NCBI RefSeq assembly: GCF_001709345.1
Contig: NZ_MDTQ01000001.1
Span: 3,299,307-3,363,306 of the forward strand
From: Terasakiispira papahanaumokuakeensis
GTDB lineage: Bacteria > Pseudomonadota > Gammaproteobacteria > Pseudomonadales > Halomonadaceae
Direction: 5' to 3'
Length of the DNA stretch: 64,000 nt
Shown: positions 47,465-56,424 of the stretch, piece after piece
Layout: every line of letters begins with the position of its first letter
Position numbering within the stretch: position 1 is the first letter of the stretch
Notes under the pieces: generated by a model
Told to the model about the DNA's origin: nothing
The model's database searches: none
The model's input: only the letters and a program-made list of their open reading frames with translations
Made by a program: the position numbers and the translations under genes

Positions 47465-48880
47465 ATGTCATTTGTATCCAGCGATACGATTCGAGATCGC
47501 TTCTCTCAAGCCATGTCGACCATGTACCAACAAGAAGTGCCGCAATACGGCACCTTGCTGACGCTGGTGGCGGAAGTCAACGAGGCAACACTTGCAGCGC
47601 AGCCCGCACTCAAAACCGAGCTGGAAAACCGTGGAGAGCTGGAGCGCCTGAATGTAGAGCGCCATGGCGCCATTCGATTAGGCACCGCGGCCGAGCTTCA
47701 TATGATGGGGCGTCTTTTTGCGGTAATGGGCATGGAGCCGGTCGGCTATTATGACCTTTCAGCAGCAGCGGTACCGGTACATTCCACCGCGTTTCGCCCG
47801 GTCAGTACTCAGGCGCTAAACCGCAACCCTTTCCGTATTTTTACCTCATGGTTGCGCTTGGAGCTGATCGAAGATCCTGCACTGCGTGAGCACGCAGCTC
47901 AAATTCTGGCCGCACGTGATATTTTCACCCCGGGCGTCAAAACACTCATTGAACAATGCGAGCAGCAAGGCGGGCTGACCGATGAGGAAGCTCACCACTT
48001 TGTGACCGAAGCCCTGGAGACTTTCCGTTGGCATCAAACAGCCACGGTTGATTTACCCACCTACCAGGCGCTGCACGATGAGCATCGCCTCATCGCTGAT
48101 GTCGTCTGTTTCAAGGGCCCTCATATTAATCATTTGACGCCACGCACTTTGGATATTGACGAGGTTCAACGCTTAATGCCCGCTCATGGCATCCAACCGA
48201 AAGCGATCATTGAAGGCCCGCCCCGCCGCCAACACCCTATTCTGCTACGTCAAACGAGCTTCCAGGCACTGCAAGAATCGATTGAGTTTAAAGGCCACCA
48301 ACAAGGCGCACATACCGCCCGCTTTGGTGAGATCGAACAAAGAGGCATGGCGCTCACAGGTAAAGGGCGTGAACTTTATGATCAACTGCTCGGCCAAGCC
48401 CGTCAGCAGGCGCCACACAATGACAACGTCGCCCATCAAAAAATATTAGCGGACGTCTTCCGGGACTTTCCTGATGATCTGGACACCTTACGTCGACAAG
48501 GGCTGGCCTTTTTCGAATATCAGTTAACCGATAAAGGCCTGGCACAGGCGGCCGCTTCGACCGCAACACCTGCGACCACAGAAGTCTCGATGGAGGCATT
48601 CATTGAAGCCGGCTGGGTTAAAGCCTCTCCGTTAATTTATGAAGATTTCCTACCGGTGAGTGCCGCGGGGATTTTCCAATCTAATTTAAGTGATCAACAG
48701 CACAACCGTGATCAACAACACGACAGCGATCAACCCCGCGCAGGCCATCACGGCAATGCCAGTCGTGATGTTTTCGAGGCGGCATTGGGGCGCCCGATCA
48801 TTGATGAGCTCTCACTTTATGCCAAACGACAGGCTCATTCGGCTCAGGCCGTCATAGAGGCGTTGACTGAAGGCCGCTAA
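47465..48880 (+). CDS. hglS: 2-oxoadipate dioxygenase/decarboxylase (HglS, DUF1338)
   Basis: 471 residues of the DUF1338/YdcJ family, whose Pseudomonas putida member HglS converts 2-oxoadipate to D-2-hydroxyglutarate in lysine catabolism. The iron ligands are conserved by position: His67 (VERHGAIRLG), His223 (GPHINHLTPR) and Glu289 (ARFGEIEQRG). The ATG at 47465 has AGAGG upstream; an earlier ATG (47420) is possible. The C-terminal part carries an 18-bp in-frame tandem repeat (residues 410-427), not expected in the family. It lies next to amaB-amaA, which supply its pathway. Confidence 0.92.
   Translation: MSFVSSDTIRDRFSQAMSTMYQQEVPQYGTLLTLVAEVNEATLAAQPALKTELENRGELERLNVERHGAIRLGTAAELHMMGRLFAVMGMEPVGYYDLSAAAVPVHSTAFRPVSTQALNRNPFRIFTSWLRLELIEDPALREHAAQILAARDIFTPGVKTLIEQCEQQGGLTDEEAHHFVTEALETFRWHQTATVDLPTYQALHDEHRLIADVVCFKGPHINHLTPRTLDIDEVQRLMPAHGIQPKAIIEGPPRRQHPILLRQTSFQALQESIEFKGHQQGAHTARFGEIEQRGMALTGKGRELYDQLLGQARQQAPHNDNVAHQKILADVFRDFPDDLDTLRRQGLAFFEYQLTDKGLAQAAASTATPATTEVSMEAFIEAGWVKASPLIYEDFLPVSAAGIFQSNLSDQQHNRDQQHDSDQPRAGHHGNASRDVFEAALGRPIIDELSLYAKRQAHSAQAVIEALTEGR
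48692..48745 (+). repeat. 18-bp in-frame tandem repeat inside hglS
   Basis: Three 18-base units, GATCAACAGCACAACCGT, GATCAACAACACGACAGC and GATCAACCCCGCGCAGGC, encode DQQHNR, DQQHDS and DQPRAG. The insert is polar, probably a surface loop, and does not break the frame. Confidence 0.8.
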
Positions 48881-48919
48881 CACGAGTCGGCTATACCACC
48901 ACAGCATCAAGCCTGCAGA

Positions 48920-49141
48920 TTAACGCGAGGCTTGATGCTGACGGCGCAGCTCACGGCGCTGCCGCCAACGCCGTAACCCCGCGATAACCAGTGCAGCACT
49001 CAGCATGCCAGCGAGAACCCACGCCTGAAGGCCGCGCGCTTCTCCATGCCCCGCCCAGGTATCAATACTGATAATCAGCACAAACCCAATCAGCTGAGTC
49101 GCAATCGCCCAGACCCGTAGAGGATCTTTCATCGCCATCAT
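48920..49141 (-). CDS. Small two-helix membrane protein
   Basis: 73 residues with two hydrophobic helices (VWAIATQLIGFVLIISI and AWVLAGMLSAALVIAGL) and a strongly basic C-terminus. AGGG lies upstream of the ATG cluster at its start (three Met within four residues). It is convergent with hglS. Function unknown. Confidence 0.6.
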   Translation of the reverse strand: MMAMKDPLRVWAIATQLIGFVLIISIDTWAGHGEARGLQAWVLAGMLSAALVIAGLRRWRQRRELRRQHQASR

Positions 49142-49459
49142 GCTGCCCTTTTCTCTCGTCTATTTCACGTTCATGGCAATACGCCACATCATCCGTGTCA
49201 TCACGATCATTCGCTAGACATACTCACCAACGCATTTGACCACGAATTCACCAACAAGCCGCCCCGGCATAGCAGCAAAACCATCCGACAGATGACAGTC
49301 ACGGCACGAGCCTTTAAGCTGTCCTCCAGTCAATAGCGCCTTCAGAGGCAAAGCCGCTTGATCGCTTGTCATCAGTGGGGAACTTGTTGACTTGAATGAC
49401 GCCTAAGCCTGCAACTCAGGCGCAGTATTCATGCGTTCTACCTTAAAGATATCCACACG
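49142..49459. other. 318-base gap with no recognisable gene
   Basis: No convincing reading frame, RNA gene or terminator is seen. It holds the promoters of the divergent dsbG and small membrane genes and a few loose TCACCAA repeats near 49226-49255. Confidence 0.6.
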
Positions 49460-50323
49460 GTGTTGTCGATGCGCAATTTAATCCATTCCGCCATGGCTAT
49501 GGTCTTTTGTTCTTTATTCTTGGTTCAACCCGCTTCGGCGGCTGAGCCGACCTCCAGCATCGCGTCACCGCCTGCCGACTACCCAGAACCGATTCAGCAC
49601 CTGATCAACCAAGGGCTGGAAGTCATCCGTCAATTCGATGTGAATGACAGCCTCGACGGCTGGGTGGTCAGCAATAAGAATGAGCAGGAAATCATCGTTT
49701 ATACCACCGCCGATGGCGAAAATTTAATCAGCGGTGTGGTGATGGATGCCCAAGGTCAGGATCTCACCCAGCAACATCAACGCGAATACCTGTCCAAACC
49801 TTCTTGGGAAGACCTAGCCGCGAGTCATTATATTACCAGCGAGCCTAAGGCACTGGACGAAGGGGATAAAATTCCTGAATCCGATCAGATGATTTATGTC
49901 TTCTTCGATCCCAACTGCCCATACTGTCATATGGCTTGGAAAGCACTGCAACCCTACCGAGCAGCAGGCCTGACCATTCGCTGGATTCCGGTCGCCTACC
50001 TCAAACCGGACAGCCGCAATAAAGCGGCTGCCCTATTGGACAGCGACCAGCCCGATGCGCTGCTGAGCTTGAATATGACACAATTCGGCACCTTACCCAA
50101 AGCCCTCGACGGCACCATGACAGACAGCAGCCGTGACCAACTGCAGGATAATATGTCACTCATGCAAGGGCTTGAAATCAATGGCACACCAGGGATTGTC
50201 TGGCAGGATCGCAAAGGGCATTTACAAGTCAGCACGGGCATGCCCCGCCTGGAGCAGTTTGCTCAGATTACTGGGCTACCTGAACAGCCGCAAAGCGACC
50301 CCGACTTGGCTCGTTTTCGTTAA
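49460..50323 (+). CDS. dsbG: Periplasmic disulfide isomerase DsbG
   Basis: 287 residues. A signal peptide (about 28 residues, ending PASAA) is followed by a DsbC/DsbG dimerisation domain and a thioredoxin domain with the CPYC active site (FFDPNCPYCHMAW) and a cis-Pro in GTPGIV. It repairs wrong disulfides or protects single cysteines in the periplasm. The start may be GTG 49460 or ATG 49469, as neither has a strong ribosome site. It lies 23 bases before the TlpA-like gene, its probable reductant. Confidence 0.93.
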   Translation: MLSMRNLIHSAMAMVFCSLFLVQPASAAEPTSSIASPPADYPEPIQHLINQGLEVIRQFDVNDSLDGWVVSNKNEQEIIVYTTADGENLISGVVMDAQGQDLTQQHQREYLSKPSWEDLAASHYITSEPKALDEGDKIPESDQMIYVFFDPNCPYCHMAWKALQPYRAAGLTIRWIPVAYLKPDSRNKAAALLDSDQPDALLSLNMTQFGTLPKALDGTMTDSSRDQLQDNMSLMQGLEINGTPGIVWQDRKGHLQVSTGMPRLEQFAQITGLPEQPQSDPDLARFR

Positions 50324-50346
50324 CCTCCTGACCGGGACACCTGCTC

Positions 50347-51192
50347 ATGGATGCGATTGCCCTAGGTCCTTTACTACTGGCACTGGACAGACTGCCCGGC
50401 CTATTAGCGATCGTCGTTTTAGTAATCTTGGCAGAGCGCCTTGATCGACGTTTTCCTGGGCTTGGACGCTGGGGCTGGCAGACAGTCGTCATCGCCGTAC
50501 TCGCAGGGCGCTTGGGCCATGCCTTGCCTCATTTCGAAGCTTATGCACAAGCGCCTTGGACAGTCCTCTACTTCTGGCAACCGGGTTATACGCCCTGGTC
50601 AGCCCTGATCGCCGCCATCGGCTGGACCGCTTGGCGTTGGCGTCAACGGCCACACGCCGAGGACACCACTGCGCCGGCGCCAACGATGACAGGCGCCCGA
50701 CGTCGGGCTTGGCTCTGCTTGACCGTTGCCACTTGCACTGCGGGGGTCACGTGGGGGCTACTGCCTACACCGCCACAAGGTGAACCGTTGCCCGCCCTCT
50801 CCTTGAAAACCCTTGAAGGGGCGCCGGTTCAACTGACCGACCTGCACCAAGACAAACCCATGGTTGTGAATCTATGGGCCACCTGGTGTCCACCCTGTCG
50901 ACGTGAAATGCCGCTATTAGCGCAATATGATCAGCGTGATGATGTCACTTTAGTTTTAATTAATCAGGGCGAGTCCCTTGTCGCCATTGAGCACTACCTG
51001 CAACATGAAGAGCTCCAATTTCGCCACCTGTTGCAAGATCCGCAGCAACAAGGGCTGGCCACGTTCAATACACCAGGCCTTCCGACAACCTTGTTCTACA
51101 ATAGTCAAGGCACCTTGGTAGACCGGCAGATTGGTGAGCTCACACCCGCTCGTTTGGCACAATTCCTACAGGAATATCGCGTTACCGACTAG
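50347..51192 (+). CDS. TlpA-like thioredoxin with a multi-helix membrane front end
   Basis: 281 residues. The first 130 residues hold about four hydrophobic segments resembling prolipoprotein diacylglyceryl transferase-like membrane regions, including RLGHALPHFEAY, followed by a periplasmic TlpA thioredoxin domain (from about residue 145) with the WCPPC site (LWATWCPPCRREM) and cis-Pro (TPGLPTTLFY). Directly downstream of dsbG and co-oriented, it may carry electrons across the membrane to DsbG, as DsbD does. That role is inference. Confidence 0.82.
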   Translation: MDAIALGPLLLALDRLPGLLAIVVLVILAERLDRRFPGLGRWGWQTVVIAVLAGRLGHALPHFEAYAQAPWTVLYFWQPGYTPWSALIAAIGWTAWRWRQRPHAEDTTAPAPTMTGARRRAWLCLTVATCTAGVTWGLLPTPPQGEPLPALSLKTLEGAPVQLTDLHQDKPMVVNLWATWCPPCRREMPLLAQYDQRDDVTLVLINQGESLVAIEHYLQHEELQFRHLLQDPQQQGLATFNTPGLPTTLFYNSQGTLVDRQIGELTPARLAQFLQEYRVTD

Positions 51193-51280
51193 GCATGGCT
51201 TGGGCCAGCGCGCTGAATCCGCTAACATAGCGCGCCCCAAGTCTCAGATGTTCGATCGAATCGCGCCCAAGAGGTTCTTG

Positions 51281-54208
51281 ATGTCCCCGCAATTTGTTCC
51301 CGGCCAACGCTGGATCAGTGATGCAGAAGTCGAGTTAGGTCTAGGCACTATCCTGCAATGTGACAATCGTGCCGTCACCGTACTCTTTCCCTCCAATGGC
51401 GACACACGCGTCTACAGCACGCGCAGTGCCCCACTGACGCGAGTCATGTTCAGTGAGGGAGATGTCATCACCCACCACGAAGGCTGGCAGCTGACCGTCG
51501 ACGACAACAAAGATCTTGATGGGTTGACGGTCTATATCGGCGAAGATGAACACGGTGAATGGCGTGAATTGCCAGAGACGCAACTGAGTCATGAGCTCAG
51601 CTTTCAAGGCCCGAGAGAGCGCCTACTGACAGGACAGTTAGACCGCAATAACCATTTTTACTTGCGCATGCTGACCCGCCAGCAACAAGCACAACAGGTC
51701 GCCGATCCCTTACGCGGCTTACGTGGTCCGCGAGTGGGCTTGATCCCGCATCAGTTATATATTGCCCATGAAGTCGGTAAACGCCTCTCTCCTCGCGTAT
51801 TACTGGCCGACGAAGTAGGGCTAGGTAAGACCATTGAAGCCGGGATGATTTTGCACCAGCAATTGCTGACCGGGCGCGCCAAACGCGCCTTGATTCTGGT
51901 GCCTGAAAGCCTCACCCATCAATGGTTAGTCGAGTTACTGCGCCGCTTTGGCCTACCTGTCACGCTCATTGATGAAGCCTATCTCAAAAATACGCCCCTT
52001 CCTTTTGAGGATACCCAGATTGCTTTGGCCAGTATCGACTGGTTGGCGAATAGTCCTGGACATCAGCTATTGGCGGGCGAAGAAGCCTGGGACTTGCTCA
52101 TTATTGACGAAGCTCACCACCTAAAATGGTCGCCCGAATCCAGCTCAACGACTTATCAGTGCGTTGAAGCATTAGCCCACCAAATCCCTGGGCTCTTACT
52201 GCTCACCGCGACGCCGGAACAAGCCGGAGATGCGGGCTTTTTCGGACAGCTTCGTCTGCTCGACCCGCAACGTTACCCGAGCCTGGAAGCATTCCGCGAA
52301 GAAGAAAGCCACTATCGCGACATTGCCACTATTCTGGCCCAACTGGAACAGGGCGAACTGCCCGACGCCGACCAACAGGCCACTTTAGCCCCCTTACTCG
52401 ACAGTGATACCCAGGCATTGCTGACGCTGCTGGCCAACCCCGAGAGCGACGAAGAGCAAAAAGCCAGTGCCCGTCAGCAGCTGATGGAACAATTGATTGA
52501 CCGTTATGGTACCGGCCGTGTGCTATTCCGTAACCGTCGAGCCAGTGTTGCCGGCTTTCCCGAACGCTTGCCGCACACCTATGCACTGCCCATGCCGGAT
52601 CTCTATGACGAAGCGCTGGAACACTTTGCCGAACCGGAACACCAAGATCAGGCCGAAATCTTGACCGGGCAAACCTGGCCCTGGCCAGCACTGACCCCTG
52701 AGCGCCTGTTCAGCCAGCACTTGCCAGAAGCTGAGCGCTGGTGGCAACTCGACCCCCGTGTTGAATGGCTGCAAAAAACACTGAAATCAGCGCCGCAGGA
52801 CAAGTTCCTAGTGATTTGCCAGCATGCCGAAACCGCGCTGGAACTGGCCGAGGGGCTACGGGTACGCTCGGGCCTACTCGCAGCCGTCTTCCATGAAGAC
52901 ATGGCGCTGATCGAACGAGATCGAGCCGCAGCCTGGTTTGCCGATGATGAAGATGGTGCCCAACTGTTGATCTGCTCTGAAATTGGCAGCGAAGGCCGCA
53001 ACTTCCAGTTTGCTCACCATCTGGTACTGTTCGACTTACCGCCACACCCCGATCTACTGGAACAGCGAATCGGCCGACTGGATCGTATTGGCCAACAACA
53101 CACCATTGAGATTCACGTTCCTTATCTGGAAGACAGCGCTCAAAGCGCTTGGCTTGAGTTTTGCCATGCGGGACTCGATCAACTCCGTGCACCTCGACCA
53201 GTCGGCGGCCCGTTGTTTGAGCAGTTTGAAGATGATCTCGAAGGCTGGCTCAACGGAGAACTTTCTGGTGAAGAGGTCCTGGCTGAACTGATCCCAGCGC
53301 GCCAAGAGGCTGAAGACGCCTTGGAAGCTGGCCGTCACCGCTTACTCGAATTGGCCTCACATCGCCCCGAAGTCAGTGAGTCCCTGGTCGCACAGCTGGA
53401 AGCCGAAGACGCTGACGATAGCGCATTACAGGACTACCTAGAACGCGCACTGGATGTGTACCGTTTAAACAATGAAAACCTGGACGAGCACACCTGGCAT
53501 CTACGCCCCAGCAATGAAACAGAAGGCACCTTGCTGACTGACGTTCACATTGACTATGAAGAAGGCAGCAGCGGCACCTTCCTGCGTGATAAAGCACTGG
53601 TCCGTGATGATTTAATGTACCTGACCTGGGAACATCCGTTGGTGCGCAATTGCATGGATGCCGTCACCGGTTCGGGGCGTGGCAACAGCTGTGTCGCACT
53701 GCTGAAGAACAAAGCGCTCCCGGCAGGGACTTTGCTGCTGGAACTCCTCTTTGTGCTGGAAGGCGCTCCACAGGAAGGCCTGGATTTACCCCGCCACCTG
53801 CCGCCACAAACACTGCGTTTATTGCTGGATGCCAATGGCAACAACCTGGGACCCAAAGTCAGTTTTAAAGGCTTGTCCAAACAAGTTGTCAAAATGAAAA
53901 AAGGCATGGCACGTCAAGTGGTTAAGCTGCGCCAAGATTCACTGCGTCAACTGTTTGATCAAGCGGAACAGCAAGCACAAGCTTATCTGCCCTCAATGAT
54001 CGAGCAAGCACAGGAACGGATGCAGAACACACTCGACCCTGAACTGACACGTCTGAGAGCACTGGCGAAGCGTAATCCAGCCGTACGTGAGGCGGAAATT
54101 GAACAACTGGCGTCACTACGCGAGCGTTTAGGCGATGCTCTGAATCATGCCCAACTTCGACTCGATGCTGCCCGTTTATTAGTCTCAACCAGCGATGATG
54201 TGCGCTAA
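51281..54208 (+). CDS. rapA: RNA polymerase-associated ATPase RapA (HepA)
   Basis: Swi2/Snf2-type ATPase that recycles RNA polymerase after transcription. The N-terminal Tudor-like domains lead to the helicase motor with DEVGLGKTIEAG (Walker A), IIDEAHHLKW (DEAH), and the C-terminal helicase motif with SEIGSEGRNFQF and QRIGRLDRIGQ. 975 residues from ATG 51281 (MSPQFVPGQ), with AGAGG upstream; standard length is about 968. The longer upstream frame overlaps tlpA and is rejected. Confidence 0.97.
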   Translation: MSPQFVPGQRWISDAEVELGLGTILQCDNRAVTVLFPSNGDTRVYSTRSAPLTRVMFSEGDVITHHEGWQLTVDDNKDLDGLTVYIGEDEHGEWRELPETQLSHELSFQGPRERLLTGQLDRNNHFYLRMLTRQQQAQQVADPLRGLRGPRVGLIPHQLYIAHEVGKRLSPRVLLADEVGLGKTIEAGMILHQQLLTGRAKRALILVPESLTHQWLVELLRRFGLPVTLIDEAYLKNTPLPFEDTQIALASIDWLANSPGHQLLAGEEAWDLLIIDEAHHLKWSPESSSTTYQCVEALAHQIPGLLLLTATPEQAGDAGFFGQLRLLDPQRYPSLEAFREEESHYRDIATILAQLEQGELPDADQQATLAPLLDSDTQALLTLLANPESDEEQKASARQQLMEQLIDRYGTGRVLFRNRRASVAGFPERLPHTYALPMPDLYDEALEHFAEPEHQDQAEILTGQTWPWPALTPERLFSQHLPEAERWWQLDPRVEWLQKTLKSAPQDKFLVICQHAETALELAEGLRVRSGLLAAVFHEDMALIERDRAAAWFADDEDGAQLLICSEIGSEGRNFQFAHHLVLFDLPPHPDLLEQRIGRLDRIGQQHTIEIHVPYLEDSAQSAWLEFCHAGLDQLRAPRPVGGPLFEQFEDDLEGWLNGELSGEEVLAELIPARQEAEDALEAGRHRLLELASHRPEVSESLVAQLEAEDADDSALQDYLERALDVYRLNNENLDEHTWHLRPSNETEGTLLTDVHIDYEEGSSGTFLRDKALVRDDLMYLTWEHPLVRNCMDAVTGSGRGNSCVALLKNKALPAGTLLLELLFVLEGAPQEGLDLPRHLPPQTLRLLLDANGNNLGPKVSFKGLSKQVVKMKKGMARQVVKLRQDSLRQLFDQAEQQAQAYLPSMIEQAQERMQNTLDPELTRLRALAKRNPAVREAEIEQLASLRERLGDALNHAQLRLDAARLLVSTSDDVR

Positions 54209-54242
54209 GTATTAGCCTTGCGGATCATTCAACGAGCCCTCA

Positions 54243-54268
54243 AGCGGTGTCGGCTAATCGGCACCGCT
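54243..54268. terminator. Hairpin between convergent rapA and yfcH-like genes
   Basis: AGCGGTG pairs with CACCGCT around a 12-base loop with a nested GCC/GGC. No T-run follows, so it is a weak call based on position. Confidence 0.4.
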
Positions 54269-54327
54269 ACATGCTCAAGCCACCCATAGACCACATCCCG
54301 TCGCTCGACTGACCACCGTCTCAAACA

Positions 54328-55218
54328 TTAAGCCGCCAGAATATCGGCCAACGCTTTATCCAACGTCGCATAGCGGAACTGAAAGCCTTCCTCTTGCAAA
54401 CGCCGCGGAACTAAACGAGCACTCCCGAGCAATAATGACGCCATTTCTCCCAGCGCTAACGACAACATGCAGCTAGGCACAGGCAAGAGTGTCGGTTTAT
54501 GTAAAGCCCGCCCCATCGCTTGAGTAAATTCGGCATTGGTCACAGGCTCTGGGGCCGTCGTATTGTAAGGCCCTGAACACTCTGAATGCGCCAATAAGAA
54601 CTGTACCACCCGCACCACATCTTGTCGGTGAATCCAGGGCATCCACTGCTGGCCATCGCCGAGGCGTCCGCCGAGCCCTAACTTAAAGGCAGGCAACATC
54701 TTAGCCAAGGAACCGCCGCCTTGACCCAACACCACCCCTAAGCGGATACGACACACCCGGACACCCAGGGCTTCAGCCTGCTGTGCCGCTTGCTCCCAGG
54801 CTTCACATAACTCATGGGTAAACCCCGGCACCGGTAACGTCGATTCATCAATTACAGCGTTGCCCTGCTCACCATACCAGCCCACCGCAGAGGCTGAAAT
54901 CATCACCGTCGGCGGCACAGGCAGGGTCGACATCCACTCAATCACCGCCTGAGTTGTCTCTAAACGTGAAGCGCGCAACACCTGCTTTCGTGCCTCAGTC
55001 CAACGTTTATCGGCAATCCCTGCCCCAGCCAAGTTGATCACCGCCTCGCAAGGCTCGATTGAATTCAAATCTGCATAGCATTGCACGCCTTCAGGCAGTT
55101 TCTTTCGTGTTTTTTGAGGTGATCGCGTCAATACCACGACTTCATGCCCTGAGCTTTGCAGCTCGGGACACAACAAGCGCCCAATAAAACCACTGCCACC
55201 CGTCACCAAAATACGCAT
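54328..55218 (-). CDS. TIGR01777/YfcH-type NAD(P)-binding epimerase-like protein
   Basis: 296 residues of the SDR-like YfcH family. The N-terminal NAD(P) motif is ILVTGGSGFIGRLL, and the family SASAVGWYGEQG and C-terminal DUF1731 parts are present. The start at ATG 55218 has AAAGGAGATG upstream. In other gammaproteobacteria this family often lies with photolyase genes under light-responsive MerR regulators; none of these is in the window, but the promoter repeats here (55267-55327) match those of the renalase-like gene. Confidence 0.85.
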   Translation of the reverse strand: MRILVTGGSGFIGRLLCPELQSSGHEVVVLTRSPQKTRKKLPEGVQCYADLNSIEPCEAVINLAGAGIADKRWTEARKQVLRASRLETTQAVIEWMSTLPVPPTVMISASAVGWYGEQGNAVIDESTLPVPGFTHELCEAWEQAAQQAEALGVRVCRIRLGVVLGQGGGSLAKMLPAFKLGLGGRLGDGQQWMPWIHRQDVVRVVQFLLAHSECSGPYNTTAPEPVTNAEFTQAMGRALHKPTLLPVPSCMLSLALGEMASLLLGSARLVPRRLQEEGFQFRYATLDKALADILAA

Positions 55219-55266
55219 CACATCTCCTTTGTGCATGAACCTAACACTTATGCCACAAGGGTAACT

Positions 55267-55327
55267 TATACAAAATCTTATACAAAAACGATACACCAAA
55301 ACCGTTTCAATGTATCGCTTGTGTATA
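55267..55327. promoter_or_regulatory. Cluster of TATACA/GATACA operator-like repeats
   Basis: Five half-sites lie in 61 bases. On the plus strand, TATACA at 55267 and 55279 and GATACA at 55290; on the minus strand, TATACA (55322-55327) and GATACA (55311-55316) five bases apart, ahead of the yfcH-like gene. The same TATACA-N5-TATACA arrangement precedes the renalase-like gene at 61543-61559, suggesting a shared regulator. Confidence 0.55.
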
Positions 55328-55371
55328 GTTCATAAAGTGTCTCTAATGCGAATTTTTCTAGCAGACTAGAT

Positions 55372-55400
55372 AAAAAAAGCGCCACCCTAGGGGGCAGCGC
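55372..55400 (-). terminator. Terminator of the FAH-hydrolase operon
   Basis: On the minus strand GCGC/GCGC and CCC/GGG pair around CCTA with a two-base internal mismatch, and seven T follow. It lies about 90 bases past the stop of the FAH-family gene. Confidence 0.75.
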
Positions 55401-55488
55401 GAAGACCACAACAGACGATACACCCACAAGACCCGGCATCAATAAGGCCATTCGCTTATAAAACCGGACGTTCATAAGACCATGCGGT

Positions 55489-56337
55489 TCAATCTCTCTG
55501 AACCGTGCGTTGAGTTTGCTCACCTAGACCTTCAATACCTAAGCGCATGGTTTGACCCGCGCGTAGGAAAACCGGCTCAGGTTTAACGCCTAGCCCAACC
55601 CCAGGCGGCGTACCGGTAGAGATCACATCACCAGGCTGTAAGCTCATGCATCGGCTCAGGTAGGCGATCAACTGAGGGATTTTAAAAATCAGTGTTTCCG
55701 TATTACCGTTCTGATAGCGATGACCATTGACTTCAAGCCACATCGCTAAATGGTGGGGGTCTGGAATCTCATCAGTCGTCACTAACCAAGGGCCCATCGG
55801 GCCAAAAGTGTCAAAGCCCTTCCCTTTATCCCAGCTACCACCGCGCTCCAACTGCCACTCTCGCTCGGACACATCGTTAATCACGCAATAGCCCGCAACA
55901 TGTGACATCGCATCGGCTTCGTCGATATCGCGTCCACCTTGACCAATCACCACACCCAACTCAACTTCCCAGTCGGTCTTGAGCGATCCGGGTGGAATCT
56001 CAACATCATCATTGGGGCCACAAATCGCACTGGTCCACTTATTGAAAATAATCGGCTCTGCCGGCACGGGCATATTGGACTCAGCGGCATGATCCGCATA
56101 GTTCAGTCCAATACAGACAAACTTGCCGACCTGTCCCACACAAGCGCCGAGCCGGGGTGTCCCTGAGACCAGCGGTAGCGATTCAGGATCAATGGCCGCC
56201 AAGCGCGCCAGTGTTTGCGGCTGCAACGCCTCAGCGGCAATATCGGATACCTGCCCAGAAAGATCACGAATCTGCCCTTGGGCATCCAATAGTCCGGGTT
56301 TTTCTGCGCCGGGCGCCCCATAACGTAATAACTTCAT
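55489..56337 (-). CDS. Fumarylacetoacetate hydrolase-family protein, probable diketo-deoxy sugar acid hydrolase
   Basis: 282 residues with the FAH fold: GLNYADHAAESN, the metal-binding Glu in DWEVELGVVIG, and CVINDVSEREWQ. It is very like ureidoglycolate lyase/LRA6-type enzymes that split 2,4-diketo-3-deoxy-L-rhamnonate or -fuconate into pyruvate and lactate. It lies 87 bases downstream of an SDR that could supply such a substrate. The exact sugar is not shown. Confidence 0.85.
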   Translation of the reverse strand: MKLLRYGAPGAEKPGLLDAQGQIRDLSGQVSDIAAEALQPQTLARLAAIDPESLPLVSGTPRLGACVGQVGKFVCIGLNYADHAAESNMPVPAEPIIFNKWTSAICGPNDDVEIPPGSLKTDWEVELGVVIGQGGRDIDEADAMSHVAGYCVINDVSEREWQLERGGSWDKGKGFDTFGPMGPWLVTTDEIPDPHHLAMWLEVNGHRYQNGNTETLIFKIPQLIAYLSRCMSLQPGDVISTGTPPGVGLGVKPEPVFLRAGQTMRLGIEGLGEQTQRTVQRD

Positions 56338-56424
56338 AATGCCTCCTGCTCAGCATTGACCGATTCAATATGGACTGGTTTAAGCACCGCCACGATTTAA
56401 CTCTGAGATCACATTCAACCCGAC

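Noticed and set aside
51131-51280. 50-residue N-terminal extension of rapA
   Set aside because: It overlaps the end of the TlpA-like gene; RapA proteins start near MSPQFVPGQRW, and this ATG has AGAGG upstream.
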